Source of the DNA: Stachybotrys elegans
Lineage: Eukaryota > Ascomycota > Sordariomycetes > Hypocreales > Stachybotryaceae
Length of the DNA stretch: 64,000 nucleotides
Assembly (NCBI GenBank): GCA_020746835.1
Contig: JAGPNK010000005.1
Location: 1,178,001 to 1,242,000, forward strand
Direction: 5' to 3'
The translations under genes and the position numbers were made by a program. Numbering within the stretch: position 1 is the first letter of the stretch; the number at the start of each line of letters is the position of its first letter. The notes below the pieces were generated by a model, which did not search any database, had not been told where the DNA came from, and saw nothing but the letters and a program-made list of their open reading frames with translations. This document shows positions 35,071-45,393 of this stretch, in pieces.

Positions 35071-36447
35071 TCATCGTCTCCCCCCTCTGCCCCGGCCGCC
35101 GCCACGGCCACGGCCACGACCACGGCCCCGTCCCCCTCCGCCTTTCTTGCCTCCCCTGGTACCTCTTCGGCTGTCGAACCTTTCGTAGAGCATCTCCTCA
35201 CCGAACGCTCCCTCGCCGAACCTGATGTAATTAACCAGGCCTCTATCCACAACCGCGACAAGCACATTGCGGTGGCCGTGCTTGAGTCGTTGGAACATCT
35301 TTCCAGGTCCCTTCCATGCTTCGTTCGGCGGGTCGTAGGGCGTCGATTCCAATAGCGCCTCGATTTGCGCCAGAGACGGCACAAAGGAGGCATCCGCTTC
35401 CACCACGGCGATTCTAAAGTCAGGAGGCGGCGGGTTCTTCTTTGTGAAGGGCGCGCCCCCAGACCTCCACACGTGGAAATCGATCTGAAAAGGCGCTTCC
35501 GTTGTATGATGAGCCTCAGGAACAGGTAGAGGTTTGTGGCGAGGCAGGATGGCCAGGCGTTCGTAGATGGACCGGTAGCTTCGGTAGAGACCCGGCGACA
35601 CAACCGGGCCGAAAGGTTTATATGTAGGCGTATGCTCCCGCTTGACGAGGGAGAAGAGCCATTGCCATATGGTCTCTGGAGGCGCTGTTGTCGACTTGGG
35701 CGGATCGTGGCTCGGCTCGGCGCGCAAAACATAGAAGCCCGACCTCCTCAAGTTTGCGTAGACTTGGTACACAGGCAGCGTGATCTTGCCTCTTTCCCGG
35801 GCATGCCCGATGAACATGGCGTATGCTGCCTCGAGGCTGAGCGGCACGCCGACGCTGTAGTCATCTGGCCCTAATGTCGACTTCCGCGCATCGCCCTTGG
35901 GCAAAAGCTGCTCAAACTCTGCCGTCGGCCACCATACATCGACGGTGCCGCGCTCCACGAGGAAGAGCGCTTCCTCGGGCAGGAGCCACAGCCTCCCGGA
36001 TCCCATGTTGCTGGTGTTCCCGGGAAGAACCCTGCCGATGGCCTTAGACCAGGCGCCGCGGTTCTGCTCCATGACGACCACCCGGTCTCGCCACGATGCT
36101 TCCAGCTGATTATCGGGCGCGTCCATCTTTTCGGTCATCCAGTCTGGGAAATACCAGCCCCTCACCCAGACATCTTGCCTGTGAAATCTCGTGTAACTTA
36201 GAACATCTGACATGGCTCGTCGGCTTGACTCCAGCGTGTTCTCCTGGGCCATGGTGCCGTGCGACTCGAAGTCCTTCTCGCCCTTTCGGATAGTCTTGCT
36301 CGAGACATTGTTCTTGTTGAACATGGAGTGGAAGAGGCTGAAGTCGGGTACCTCGTCGTCGAGCGCCTCCTCTGCTGCACCCCCTTCGCCGCCGTCGGCC
36401 AAGGGCTTGCGAGCGACTCTAAGGTCGTCGTCATCATCAAACGCCAT
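35071..36447 (-). CDS. sen54: tRNA-splicing endonuclease subunit SEN54, 458 aa
   Basis: The frame is open upstream to 36567, but only through non-ATG codons; the first ATG is 36447, giving 458 residues starting MAFDDDDD. The SEN54 N-terminal domain (about 45-180) is clear: a GEKDFESHGT segment, then GWYFPDW, then RLWLLPEEALFLVERGTVD with the WW pair, followed by YQVYANLRRSGFYVLRA. SEN54 is a structural subunit of the SEN2-SEN34-SEN15-SEN54 nuclease that excises introns from pre-tRNA; catalysis sits in SEN2 and SEN34. The C-terminal part (about 330-430) fits the family's nuclease-like fold. The last 30 residues form a Gly/Arg-rich (RG repeat) tail, which is unusual and could bind RNA or be methylated. 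The gene diverges from an intron-containing tRNA-Leu gene 558 bp away. Confidence 0.93.
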   Translation of the reverse strand: MAFDDDDDLRVARKPLADGGEGGAAEEALDDEVPDFSLFHSMFNKNNVSSKTIRKGEKDFESHGTMAQENTLESSRRAMSDVLSYTRFHRQDVWVRGWYFPDWMTEKMDAPDNQLEASWRDRVVVMEQNRGAWSKAIGRVLPGNTSNMGSGRLWLLPEEALFLVERGTVDVWWPTAEFEQLLPKGDARKSTLGPDDYSVGVPLSLEAAYAMFIGHARERGKITLPVYQVYANLRRSGFYVLRAEPSHDPPKSTTAPPETIWQWLFSLVKREHTPTYKPFGPVVSPGLYRSYRSIYERLAILPRHKPLPVPEAHHTTEAPFQIDFHVWRSGGAPFTKKNPPPPDFRIAVVEADASFVPSLAQIEALLESTPYDPPNEAWKGPGKMFQRLKHGHRNVLVAVVDRGLVNYIRFGEGAFGEEMLYERFDSRRGTRGGKKGGGGRGRGRGRGRGGGRGRGGRR

Positions 36448-37005
36448 CCTGTGCTCTGGAAGGACGTCCCGGGCTGCCAGCGGGGTTCCCAGTGTGCCGT
36501 TCACTATAACGACAATATTCTTGCAACCAGATGAGATGCCAAGAGTGATATGCCTGCAGCCAGTCAATGACCTGTCCGGAAGATACTGAATGTCGCGGGG
36601 CCAATCTTACAAAAAGATTATGGGGAGATTCAATTTACTGTAGCCAAAGAGAAACTACAAGTCCAATCACGACATTGGATTGTGTTTGAGTGATACTGAA
36701 CATTGATGTCTTCCAAACTTTCAAAATCGATGACCCCAGTCAAGTCGAATTTGGTGGATGAGTCAGCAGTGAAGTCTACTCGGCAGAAGGGCCTTCCAAG
36801 TACCTATGCGCACTAATTCTCAAGAACAGGTCTAGAAAATTTGAGTAGCACGCCATAATACACATGAGATTTTTCTCACTTTCTGAACCAAGAGCTATAG
36901 AGACAGCATAATCCCCAAAATAGCTCAGTCGCTTCATCCGCTGCCCAGGCACCTTGGACGTGACTTCATAGTATTTGCTAAGCTCTTCCACCGTCACATG
37001 ATATA
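36448..37005. promoter_or_regulatory. Divergent spacer between sen54 and tRNA-Leu, 558 bp
   Basis: This noticeably AT-richer spacer holds the sen54 promoter (minus) and the upstream region of the tRNA gene (plus). A 73-codon open frame on the minus strand (36776-36997) has ordinary composition but no recognisable family and is not called as a gene. Confidence 0.5.
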
Positions 37006-37104
37006 GGGAGTCTGGCCGAGTGGTTAAGGCGTTGTGTTTAGGTCTTCATTCATACTTGAACCGCAATGGGTACGCCCGCGCAGGTTCGATCCCTGCGGCT
37101 CCCA
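37006..37104 (+). tRNA. tRNA-Leu (anticodon UAG) with 18-nt intron
   Basis: All parts of a class II tRNA can be traced. The 7-bp acceptor stem is GGGAGTC (37006-37012) pairing with GGCTCCC (37097-37103), with discriminator A at 37104. The D stem is GCC/GGC (37015-37017 and 37028-37030). The anticodon stem TTGTG (37032-37036) pairs with CGCAA (37062-37066). The anticodon TAG is at 37039-37041. A long variable arm contains GGG/CCC, and the T stem GCAGG/CCTGC encloses TTCGATC. The anticodon loop closes only if 37043-37060 (18 nt) is removed, which places the intron one nucleotide 3' of the anticodon, the canonical eukaryotic site cut by the SEN endonuclease. Internal A and B boxes for RNA polymerase III are present (about 37013-37023 and 37083-37092). 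UAG reads CUA and possibly other CUN leucine codons. Confidence 0.93.
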
Positions 37105-37108
37105 AAAC

Positions 37109-37117
37109 TTTCTTTTT
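37109..37117 (+). terminator. RNA polymerase III T-tract terminator
   Basis: TTTCTTTTT begins 5 nt after the tRNA discriminator base; its run of five T residues (37113-37117) is a sufficient polymerase III stop signal. Confidence 0.85.
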
Positions 37118-37916
37118 GACTTTCTGGACGTTTATCTTGATAGCGAAGCCAGTTCATTATTTTTGGTTGGGCTGCAGAAAGACCCAAGGTGTGCAGATTA
37201 TTTCGACTCGGACTTTATTACAGTAGAGGGCCAGTGAGAACCTGAGCATCACTTTGTTAGTCCGGACTTCGGCTACGAGCCACATGGGCAGACGCCCGCC
37301 TTGTGCCTTGGTATAGCGTCTTGTGTATACACAGAAAGCACCATGTGTTGTAGAGTCTTCCTTCTATGCATATCATTATGTTGATTTCATTGATTTGCCT
37401 GAATAGCCAAAATGAATGGCCAGGATGCTGCGTAAAAGATTTGTCTACTCATCTCGATGAAACAAGTATGTTGATGCAAGCTCACTAGGGCATCTCGGCT
37501 TCATCGACTCTGCACACCAAGCTTCTTCCACCTGGATACCGTGTGACAGTTGTCGCGCAGCCTGGTCTGGAGCCCGTGAGAGATGCAAGCGCCAGCTGGT
37601 ACCACCCCCCTCCAACGCCGTGCTATGCCTTGTAAAATAATCGTTTGCTGCGCCGTATCCGAATGAACGCCCCCTTCGTCCTGTTTCTTGGGTATACCTT
37701 ATGACGATGAGTAGGCCAACATCCACCTTCCTTTCTGCCGAGTTCTGAGGGTACTGACAATCAGAACCGCACAGGATGATGCTGTAGCAAAAGCCAGGCA
37801 GATGCCTGCAAATAACGAGCAGCCATGAGACAACTCTGTTTCTGCCGTCATTCGCCACCACTAATCTGCTTTTCGGTGAACCTCCAGGGCAACATCTCGT
37901 CAAGTCAGAGCCTCCT
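37118..37916. other. Intergenic region downstream of tRNA-Leu and the arrestin gene
   Basis: Convergent spacer between the tRNA (plus) and the arrestin-like gene (minus). I see no gene. A 197-codon minus frame (37445-38038) overlaps the last arrestin exon in another frame and looks like chance. Confidence 0.5.
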
Positions 37917-39260
37917 TCATTCAATGAATGGTTTCTTCTGCCCTCCCACCATGCACAAACCAAGTGCCCGCAGTGATTCGCGGTCGTTTGCCAAGACGAT
38001 GGAGTGTGCTGGTAGCATAGGATTGTTTGGATCAACATGTGATGCGTCTTTTGCTGATTGTTCGATAGCGTCCATCTCTTCTTTGCACCCCTGCTGATCC
38101 AGAGGGCATATTACAATTGGGTGCCGAAGTTGAAGATCGCGAGCACCACTGAGTTGTACCTGGATCTCGGTCAGCAACATCGTCAGTTTCATCCCTGTAT
38201 GCATACCTTGATATGGAGGTAAAACTCAATCTTATACAGCGTAGACTGTGTGGTGAATGAAGCAACTTCGTACATGGGAAACGCGGGCTTCCCTCGCTTC
38301 ACTATCCCCTCAGGGTCCCTCAGGTCCTTGGAAGGAAAGCAAAGGCCGATATTCGTGGCGTAGCCTGCCTCAGGCAACCGGGTCTTAACCAGCTGGACCT
38401 GCTTGGAGAGCTTGTTGATCTTTCTTGTTGGCTCATCGCCTTCGGGATTGAAGGTGATTTCTTCTTCTATTGTCAAAGTGATCTTATCGATGGTGACCTT
38501 CTTGGCTTTTGGCCAGTCGGCGTTGGGGGAGAGTTTGATGTAAACAGTTATGGGGTCACTGGGCCCATAACTCCATTTCGGCAAGTTCATGCCCAGATGC
38601 ACCATGTTGTCGTTGGTCACGACCTTGGTCTCGGGCTTGTTGTACATGCCAAAGGTTGATAGAGTGTCGTATCGTTGAAGAGGCATTGGGAAGCTATATT
38701 TATATTGGCTGCTGTGTCCCTGCTGAACGGTAACGACAAGTTCGTAGTACGTCTCGGCCGTGCGGTTAGGGAGCTGAAGTGAAGCCGGGGGTATTCGCCG
38801 GTTCGTCTCTTCTCCGCCCCGGCCAAAGGGAATGAAAAGAACAAAGGGCAGGTCCATGGCGATGACGTTTTCCGCCTCCTTTCCTGATGCGCAGCGGAAC
38901 AGCAGCAGCTCTTTGCCCACTACGTCGGTTGATTCTCTCCGCGGAGTGCCAAGATGCCGTTTCGTCAAGCTATCAGCGTCGGGATGGATCGTCTCGCGTC
39001 GCTGCAGGCATATTCGAACCAAGGATATGGGGACGGGCATGGAGAAGCCCTGGCCGGGTCGAATCTCAACCTTGCCTTCGATGCGCGGCTTGGTGGGTGT
39101 CAGTAACTGCGGCCAACGGCCAGGGACCAAGACCAAGGGCCGGCGTCCGACAAGAGGTGCATAAACTTACCAAGGTCGCTGAGATTCCTGGATACCCGAC
39201 CAGAAAGCTGCTGTTGGGAGGGCCCGAGACTCTCACGCTCGCGGCGCCCGAGTTGGCCAT
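37917..39260 (-). CDS. Arrestin-fold protein, 404 aa
   Basis: Three exons on the minus strand: 39260-39171, 39088-38207 and 38159-37917. The introns are 82 nt (GTAAGT...CAAG) and 47 nt (GTATGC...CCAG). Splicing joins the start (MANSGAASVRV) to a canonical arrestin N-terminal strand pattern, GYPGISATL-PRIEGKVEIRPG, and yields 404 residues. The N-terminal arrestin domain covers about 15-180; the C-terminal part (about 185-340) contains strands such as ITVYIKLSP and KVTIDKITLTIEEE. Fungal alpha-arrestins usually act as adaptors that recruit Rsp5-type ubiquitin ligases to membrane transporters or receptors. I see no PPxY ligase-binding motif and the protein is short, so it may act differently. 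It is not obviously PalF/Rim8 or CreD, which are larger. The family call is firm at fold level, the role is open. Confidence 0.85.
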
Positions 39261-41766
39261 GTTGATTATGAAGATGTGAATCCAGCCGTGAAGTCAAACA
39301 GAGAGGGGGTATCGGTAGTGGCGGCGGGGGGGTTTTGCGCTTGTCGTCAGCATTAGGTTGAGGCTGGGAAGAGAAATCCAGGGTTGGGCGACACAAGTCG
39401 GTCAGTCGATGGACTGGCTAGCTGTGCGCCTAGGTATCGCAGTTCGATGGTCGTCTCGGACGATGCAGCCGCTGATTGTCGGTCGCATGTCAAGGCTCTA
39501 CCGTCGGGAGGTGAGCTGTGGTCGAGGGCGCGCACCCTCGTCGTGCAGCAGCTGCGCAGGTTTGGAATCCGGCGTCGGTGCAGCAGTGGGTGCAGGTGTG
39601 TGGATGCGGATGCGGATGCGGGTGCGTGTGCGTTGGGGTTGGAGGTGGCGGGAGGGCAGGGCGGGATGCTGATGCTGATGCTGATGGAGGAGCTCCAGAG
39701 CAAATGTGGCTGAGGATTGGGGGTCCGATCCGGGGATAAAAGGCATGGCACCGATCCGGCGGAGCCTGAGAATCGAAGGAGCCGGCAGGGCCGACAGCGA
39801 CAGGGTCTCTCGCAACAACGAGATATGGAGGATCGGGGGGGGGAGGGGGAAACAAGAGGATGTCTTGGTAGAGTTGTGGAGAGGAATAGCCTGGCAGACA
39901 GGCAACAACCTGACAGAAGAAACTCCAGGCAGGTGCAGCTGATGAGTAGTGGACTGGGCCGGTACCTTAAGTTGGTAGGTACCTACTTTATTATCACTTC
40001 CAGAAAGTGGGGGAGGAGGGGGCCAAAGTTGAGAGAGATGGACGTTTTGGAAGTAGGATGGAATGGAGAGGAAGGTGAGGAAAGAGGCCCAGAACCAAAG
40101 CGACAGGTTGAGCGAGATGCGGGTGCAACTCAACTCTGCACTACATACCTACACAAACAAGAGGACCACGGCATAAGCAAGGATGGTAACCTGTGCAACA
40201 GCTGAAGGTTGTGGCAGGCAAACAGAGGGAAGCAGCGGCGGAGCCCCAATCACCCCACTTGTGCCAGCCAGAGGGAGGTACGTAAGGCTAGCTAGCCGGG
40301 GGGGAGGGGCAATTCAAGGCTGCCTGTACACAGGATGCATAATATCAGTACTCTCGCTTACAGCAAAAACTCCATGCCAAGGTCGCTCTTGAATCAACCA
40401 ACAATATGTACCGAGTAGAGCAGATCGCCTGGCCTGTGCTTATTCCTCCTATGATTTTTGTTGGGCAATACGATCAAGGCAATTTCCCGTGAATAAGCAA
40501 GCACCAACAGCGGGCTACGGCAAGGCTGTCAGCAAGAATGCAACCAGAGTCCTAATTCGCATTCGCATGTCCCACTGCCCTGCTCCTAGATCTGCGCGTG
40601 GCCACATGCCGGGCGGTGTGGTCTCGCGAGTTTCGCTTTGCACCACATATCCGTGCTACCTCTCGTTATGTACCGAGGGCCTCCATTCCGAGAACTGGAC
40701 ACACTGGCTTTCACGTAGCGCGTCTGCCAGAAACCTTGGCTCCTCGGCTTTGGGTTAACCTTGTTTCGTTCCGAGCATGGCTTCTGCGGCGTAAACGAAG
40801 ACGCAACCGCTCGTACGCGTACGTACGCGGTGTATCGCCGCAGGCCAGCGCAATGATTCCCCACTGGTCATCTCGCAACCTTGACGCATATCACCGCTAT
40901 TTGAACGAGCCATCAACGAAGCCTGTCATCCCAGTTATCAAAGAACCCTCCATCCATCGATCCCTCCATCGAAAAGACTGCCTTGGCTTTCCCCACCAGG
41001 CCGCCGATTCAGCCTGGTTGTTCCTTCGCTGCTCCACCACGCCGAGGCATGTCAGCAGCAGCACCATGCGGTGATGCGAGAAGGGCTGTCGATCCTGGAA
41101 CACGCAAGCTGGACGAATTGTGAATCTCGTTTCATTGGTCGCAATTTGTGTGAGCACTCCACTCTGTCGCATAATGTGCAACTCTTCGTTGGCTCTCCCA
41201 TCTCACATTGCTGCTTCATGATGCCCCCAATGGTAGCATCCGATGCTGCTATCAGCTCCGTATGTGTAGCAACCAATGATGAGCACACCACAAATGAATC
41301 CATGTGCCGAATCCTCTTCCCAGTCAATGAACACTACGCCCCCGCAATCCCATGCAATCCCATGCATGCCTATCTGTCCTCGTGCATTTGTGTGCACTTT
41401 TGTGCAGGTCTCCTCCTTGTGTCTTCACTTTCAACCTCCGCCGCCCCAGGAGCCCTTTCCATCATAAACGAAACAAAACAAGAAGTCAGTTTCCCAGCTC
41501 GTCGCCAGTGTCCGCACCGCGCTGGTATCCCTAGGAACCAGGTACCGGTATTCTCAAGGTCGAAATCCTTCGAGGTGGTTCAAGACATCGTCCGTACTCC
41601 GTATTTGCCCATTGCCCAATCGGGCTAAGAGCTCCCGACCTGCATGAAATCTTATCTCAACATGACATGTCCCACGTCTCTGCCATCACTTTCCCACCAT
41701 CCAGCCAGCTCAAGCTACCACCTTAGCTATAGCCAGCCTTGAGACCGGCGGCTTGCAGAATCCGCC
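39261..41766. promoter_or_regulatory. Divergent intergenic region, 2.5 kb
   Basis: This region lies between the start of the arrestin-like gene (minus) and the start of the PPIL3-type cyclophilin (plus), so both promoters lie within it. It includes a GGATGC hexamer array (39602-39625), a GATGCT trinucleotide-like run (about 39664-39686), a GGTAGGTACCTAC motif near 39974 and a TACTCCGTA motif at about 41595. The open frames of 158 and 185 codons on the plus strand (40.6-41.6 kb) show no family features and are not called. Confidence 0.5.
39602..39625. repeat. GGATGC hexamer array, four units
   Basis: Three perfect GGATGC hexamers followed by GGGTGC. It shares its unit with the array at 28357-28410, 11 kb away. 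Confidence 0.85.
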
Positions 41767-42327
41767 ATGTCTGTCACGCTACACACCACCCTCGGCGACC
41801 TCAAGATTGAGGTCTTCTGCGAAAGCGTCCCCAAGACCGCCGAGGTAGATTCTTTCCCATTCTCCTCAGCATGCCCGTCTCGCTAACATGCCTTCCCCCC
41901 CCAGAACTTCCTCGCTCTCTGCGCATCCGGCTACTACGATCAATCGCCCTTCCACCGCCTGATCCCCAAATTCATGATCCAGACCGGCGCTCCTGCCCAG
42001 CCGACCCCCGAGAACCCCAGAGGCGGCCGCTCCATTTGGGGCGGCACGTTTGACGATGAGATCCGCCCTGCTCTGCGCCACGGAGACCGAGGAATCGTGT
42101 CCATGGCGAACAAGGGTCCCGGCACCAATGGCTCCCAGTTCTTCGTGACCTTTGACAAGGCACCCCATCTCGATGGCTTGAATACTGTGTTTGGAAAGGT
42201 TATTGGCGATGACAGCTTGGCCACACTCGCCAAGATGGAAGCAAAACCGGTGGACAAGAAGAACCGGCCCAAGGAGCCGTTGCGCATCGAGAGCGTTACC
42301 ATCCACGCGAACCCACTGGCTGGTTGA
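41767..42327 (+). CDS. cyp10: PPIL3-type cyclophilin, 166 aa
   Basis: Two exons (41767-41844 and 41905-42327) flank a 60-nt intron with a CTAAC branch point and a C-rich acceptor; the product has 166 residues. It is a single-domain peptidyl-prolyl cis-trans isomerase of the PPIL3/Cyp10 class. The class signature is the compact N terminus MSVTLHTTLGDLKIEVFCE and the segment GGRSIWGGTFDDE. Cyclophilin active-site elements are visible: FHR with the catalytic Arg, the Gln in the MIQTG segment, MANKGPGTNGSQFF, and HLDG at the position of the substrate-pocket Trp of cyclophilin A. PPIL3 proteins are associated with the spliceosome in animals; in fungi the role is less clear. It converges on hsf1, and a second spliceosomal cyclophilin (cwc27) lies on the far side of hsf1. 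Confidence 0.95.
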
Positions 42328-43129
42328 GGCTCTGAAATGCATATGCCACTGCGGAATTCAACGACTATATTGAGATTCGCCATCCAACGCCTGTGTCTGT
42401 TCTTATGGCTTGACCCTTTTGAGGCTCTCTCGATCCTGCCATGCATGAGTTCGTTTACATGGACTCTAATCGTCATCCTCGATTCGGCTTGCGCACACCC
42501 TGGCTAGGCAGCTTGCCTTGCGGAAGTCGCTGCCCGGCGAACTGGTCCCCTCCCCCCGGGAACCTCGCGGGAACCAGAAAGAGGCATACGACATCGAGTG
42601 TCCAGGGTCAAGCTTTGGCTGGCTCTTTGGTACAAGCCCGGAACCGCGCCCTTGAGGGACCATCCGGAGCAGGGAGGATGGATAGGAAGGGGTTAATGGG
42701 ACAGGATGATATACTTGTATATATACCACATACTTGTGAAGGCTCCTCGCTCTACTACCCCACACATAGCTATGACTGAAACCGCACCCAGGGCCCCATT
42801 TTAGCAGTAACATCCCCCCAGCCCATTCCACATCAAGGCAGTTTCAGGATCCAAGCAGACAAAGTGATGCCCAAAATAAATGTCATGTTACAGACTAGAG
42901 CAGACTACCCTCTCCCTAAGAACTATATAAGACCGCGCTTCCTTCCATTTGGTGTCTATGTGTATCTTCACCAAGCCCGCTCGTGAAAAGTCACTTGTCA
43001 CTAATGTGCTGCCAGCTAACCGAATCGCTATAACCCCATCTATGTAACCGCTCGCATTCAGCACCCAAAATCCCTTCTCCTGGCAACGCGGTCTGCCCGA
43101 ATCCTCTTTAGCCTCGAACCACGGCAAGT
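42328..43129. other. Convergent 3' intergenic region
   Basis: An 0.8-kb spacer between the stop codons of the cyclophilin (plus) and hsf1 (minus), holding both 3' UTRs. No credible gene or structured element was seen. Confidence 0.55.
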
Positions 43130-45393
43130 CTAATCCATGCGTCGACGCTTAGTCCCGCGATCGAGCGTCTCGTTGTATCCAAGATCGTTACGCTGTATCT
43201 CCTCTGTGCCGGCGGGACTTGGTGTATCATGTCTGCTCCCACCCTGGCCCGTTGTTGGGTGGAGCACGTCTTGACCACCATCGGCCAGGTCAAAGTTGAA
43301 GTCTGGAACACCCTCGGGGAACGCGCCATCTTGTAGGAAGGCGTCACTATCAAAGAACTGGTCCAGATCCACGTTGTTGGCGTCAAAGTAGGCATTGTCG
43401 TTTTGCATTGCGGGGATTCGACCGTTAGGACTCAATGGACCTAGCATCTCACCTAGTTCACTGATCTTCGCGTCCTGTTCGCTTTGCAGACGTTGAAGCT
43501 CAGTCAGATCAATTTGGTTGGCGTTGATCTGGCTCAGCGATGGTGGCACCATTTGCGGCGACCTCATGATGGGCGAGAGCGAGGGTACGGTCTCAGCTGG
43601 CGGAGATATTGCTGAGGTGGAAGGTACCGAAGGCATGCCTTGCGGCACACTGGTGGCTCCTGAAGAAGGCGTTGGGGAAGCCGAAGTCGTTGGTTGTGAC
43701 GCCATCAGGTTGACCAGCTGGCTCCGCTGGTCTTGGTTCAAGGTATTGGGTGCCTTGTTCACAATCTCCGCCGCCTCCGGTAGGTCTAGCCCTGACGTTC
43801 TTGTAGCATTGTGATCGTTGATGATCTTCATCATCCGCTCATGGGGGTTGTTCTCGAGCTCCTGGCGCAGCGTGGGCGGCGTCTCGGATGGCGAAGGGTC
43901 AAGCAGCTCTGTTACTTGACCGATCTTGTGCCCTTGATTCATGGGGATGTGGAAGTTGCCGTTGTTCAGTGTCTTGGATCTGCCGCTCGGAGTGGTAGGT
44001 TCCTGAGAGGGAATCGGACCGAGAAGCCCACGCGTCCTCTTATGAGCACTTCCCATAGTCTGCCCAGCGTTATCGAGCGACGCTTGAAAGAAATCGCCCA
44101 GGTCCACCACGTTGCCCGAATGCGGCCCTTGACCTTGAGCTGGGTTTGTGATGAGGCTGGAGATGATATCGCTCACGCTCTGCGTATTTCCCTGGTCATC
44201 AAGCGTCTTTCTAAAGACATTAGCTAGAAACATGAGGATTGCATTGATGGAGTTCTGGTGGCGATCATGCTGGGACTGAAACATGATGGCTTGGTTGTAC
44301 AGTTCCCTGTTGTTCCGCTGTAGATTATTGATTGCTCCGAGAATGAGTCGTTGCTGGTCGCGCAGGGATTTCAATTCTTCCCGTATTAGAGCCATCTCCT
44401 TCTTCTGAAGAGGCTGACTGTCTGCGGCCGGCAGCGAACGTGCTGTTGGGACGTTGGGTGTAACCAGTCCCGGGCCCAATGTCTCCTCTGGCCCGATTTC
44501 GTCGTCGCTATCAGCCTCCCCTTCGGGGTTCTTACCGCCCTTCTTGCCCTTGTTACCGCCACTTGGCTTGTTGATCAGCCATAGCAGATTCGGATGGCCG
44601 CGCCGGAAGAAGCGGTTGAAGTATTCACTAGGGCTTTTGTTCTTGCGCTCGCTGGCCCTCATGGAGTTGTCGGACAAGCCGACCTTTTTGTGAAAGCCGT
44701 ACATGTTGAGTTGACGTACAAACGAAGCATACTTGTTGTGTTTGAAAAGTTCCGGGATCAGCGTCTTTGCGAATTCGTCTTCGTCGAGGACTATGAACGA
44801 ATCACCTTTCTCAGACCAGCGGATGAGGTCTTCATTTTTCCTCTCTTCGAGGAAGCTAAAAAGCATCAGCGTTAAGATGATAAATGAGCCGACGAAAAAG
44901 CTCTTGCGACATACCTGCTCAACTTCTGGACAAAGGGCGGAATTTGCTTTCGCTTTCCCTGGGCCTCTCGCTTCGCCTTTTGTGCCAACTCCTCCAGAGC
45001 GTTGATGTCATCCGGGCCATTGAGATTTTCTCCCAGGTTTTGTGGAAGAAGAGAGCCATCCTCATTGAACCCTGCCCAGGTATCGGCGCCATCGACAAAG
45101 GCAGACCTCGGGTTCGTCTGCACCAAGGCCCTGTTAGGTTCCCGCCGTGTGAGGGAGTTGGATGGTGTATCGATTGCCTGGGCGTACGCAGGCTGGGGCT
45201 GCGCAAGGGCATAGGGATTTGGACCAAGATGGGTGGCGTCTAGGCGGCCTGTGACATCTCCAGCTCCGTTCCACCTCATGAGCTGGTCGTTGCTCATGTT
45301 CGCTGGTCCATATGGCTGCTGCATTGTCGGCTGTATAGGTGTGGTTGGGGATGTGCCCGGGGCTGCGCGCTTCCTCGAAGCCGCTCCTGACAT
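43130..45393 (-). CDS. hsf1: Heat shock transcription factor HSF1, 734 aa
   Basis: Two exons (45393-44915 and 44855-43130) with a 59-nt intron give 734 residues; the intron falls within the DNA-binding domain and splicing restores PPFVQKLSSFLEER. The N-terminal 150 residues are Gln/Pro/Asn rich and probably activating. The HSF winged-helix DNA-binding domain covers about 151-256: FIVLDEDEFAKTLIPELF, then the recognition helix region NKYASFVRQLNMYGFHK, and ending RGHPNLLWLINKP. A Gly/Lys linker follows, then a coiled-coil trimerisation region at about 314-371. The long Pro/Ser/Thr/Asn-rich C-terminal half ends in acidic and aromatic segments (FDSDAFLQD, DFNFDLADGG) like a transactivation domain and a basic KRRRMD end. 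This is the essential HSF1 type that binds GAA/TTC elements, not the Sfl1 or Skn7 type. A possible autoregulatory site lies upstream at 45759-45766. Confidence 0.95.

Noticed and set aside
35085..35160. GC-rich repeat at the end of the sen54 frame as a noncoding repeat
   Set aside because: It is in frame with SEN54 and encodes its Gly/Arg-rich tail before the stop, so it is treated as coding.
36776..36997. 73-codon minus-strand frame between sen54 and tRNA-Leu
   Set aside because: Composition is protein-like, but it is short, in an AT-rich promoter spacer, and matches nothing I know.
37445..38038. 197-codon minus-strand frame at the end of the arrestin-like gene
   Set aside because: Overlaps the last arrestin exon in another frame; that exon joins cleanly to its upstream exons and ends at 37917.
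40598..41628. Two adjacent plus-strand frames (158 and 185 codons) before the cyclophilin
   Set aside because: No start context, no domain and Cys/His/Ser-rich random composition; more likely upstream sequence of the cyclophilin gene.
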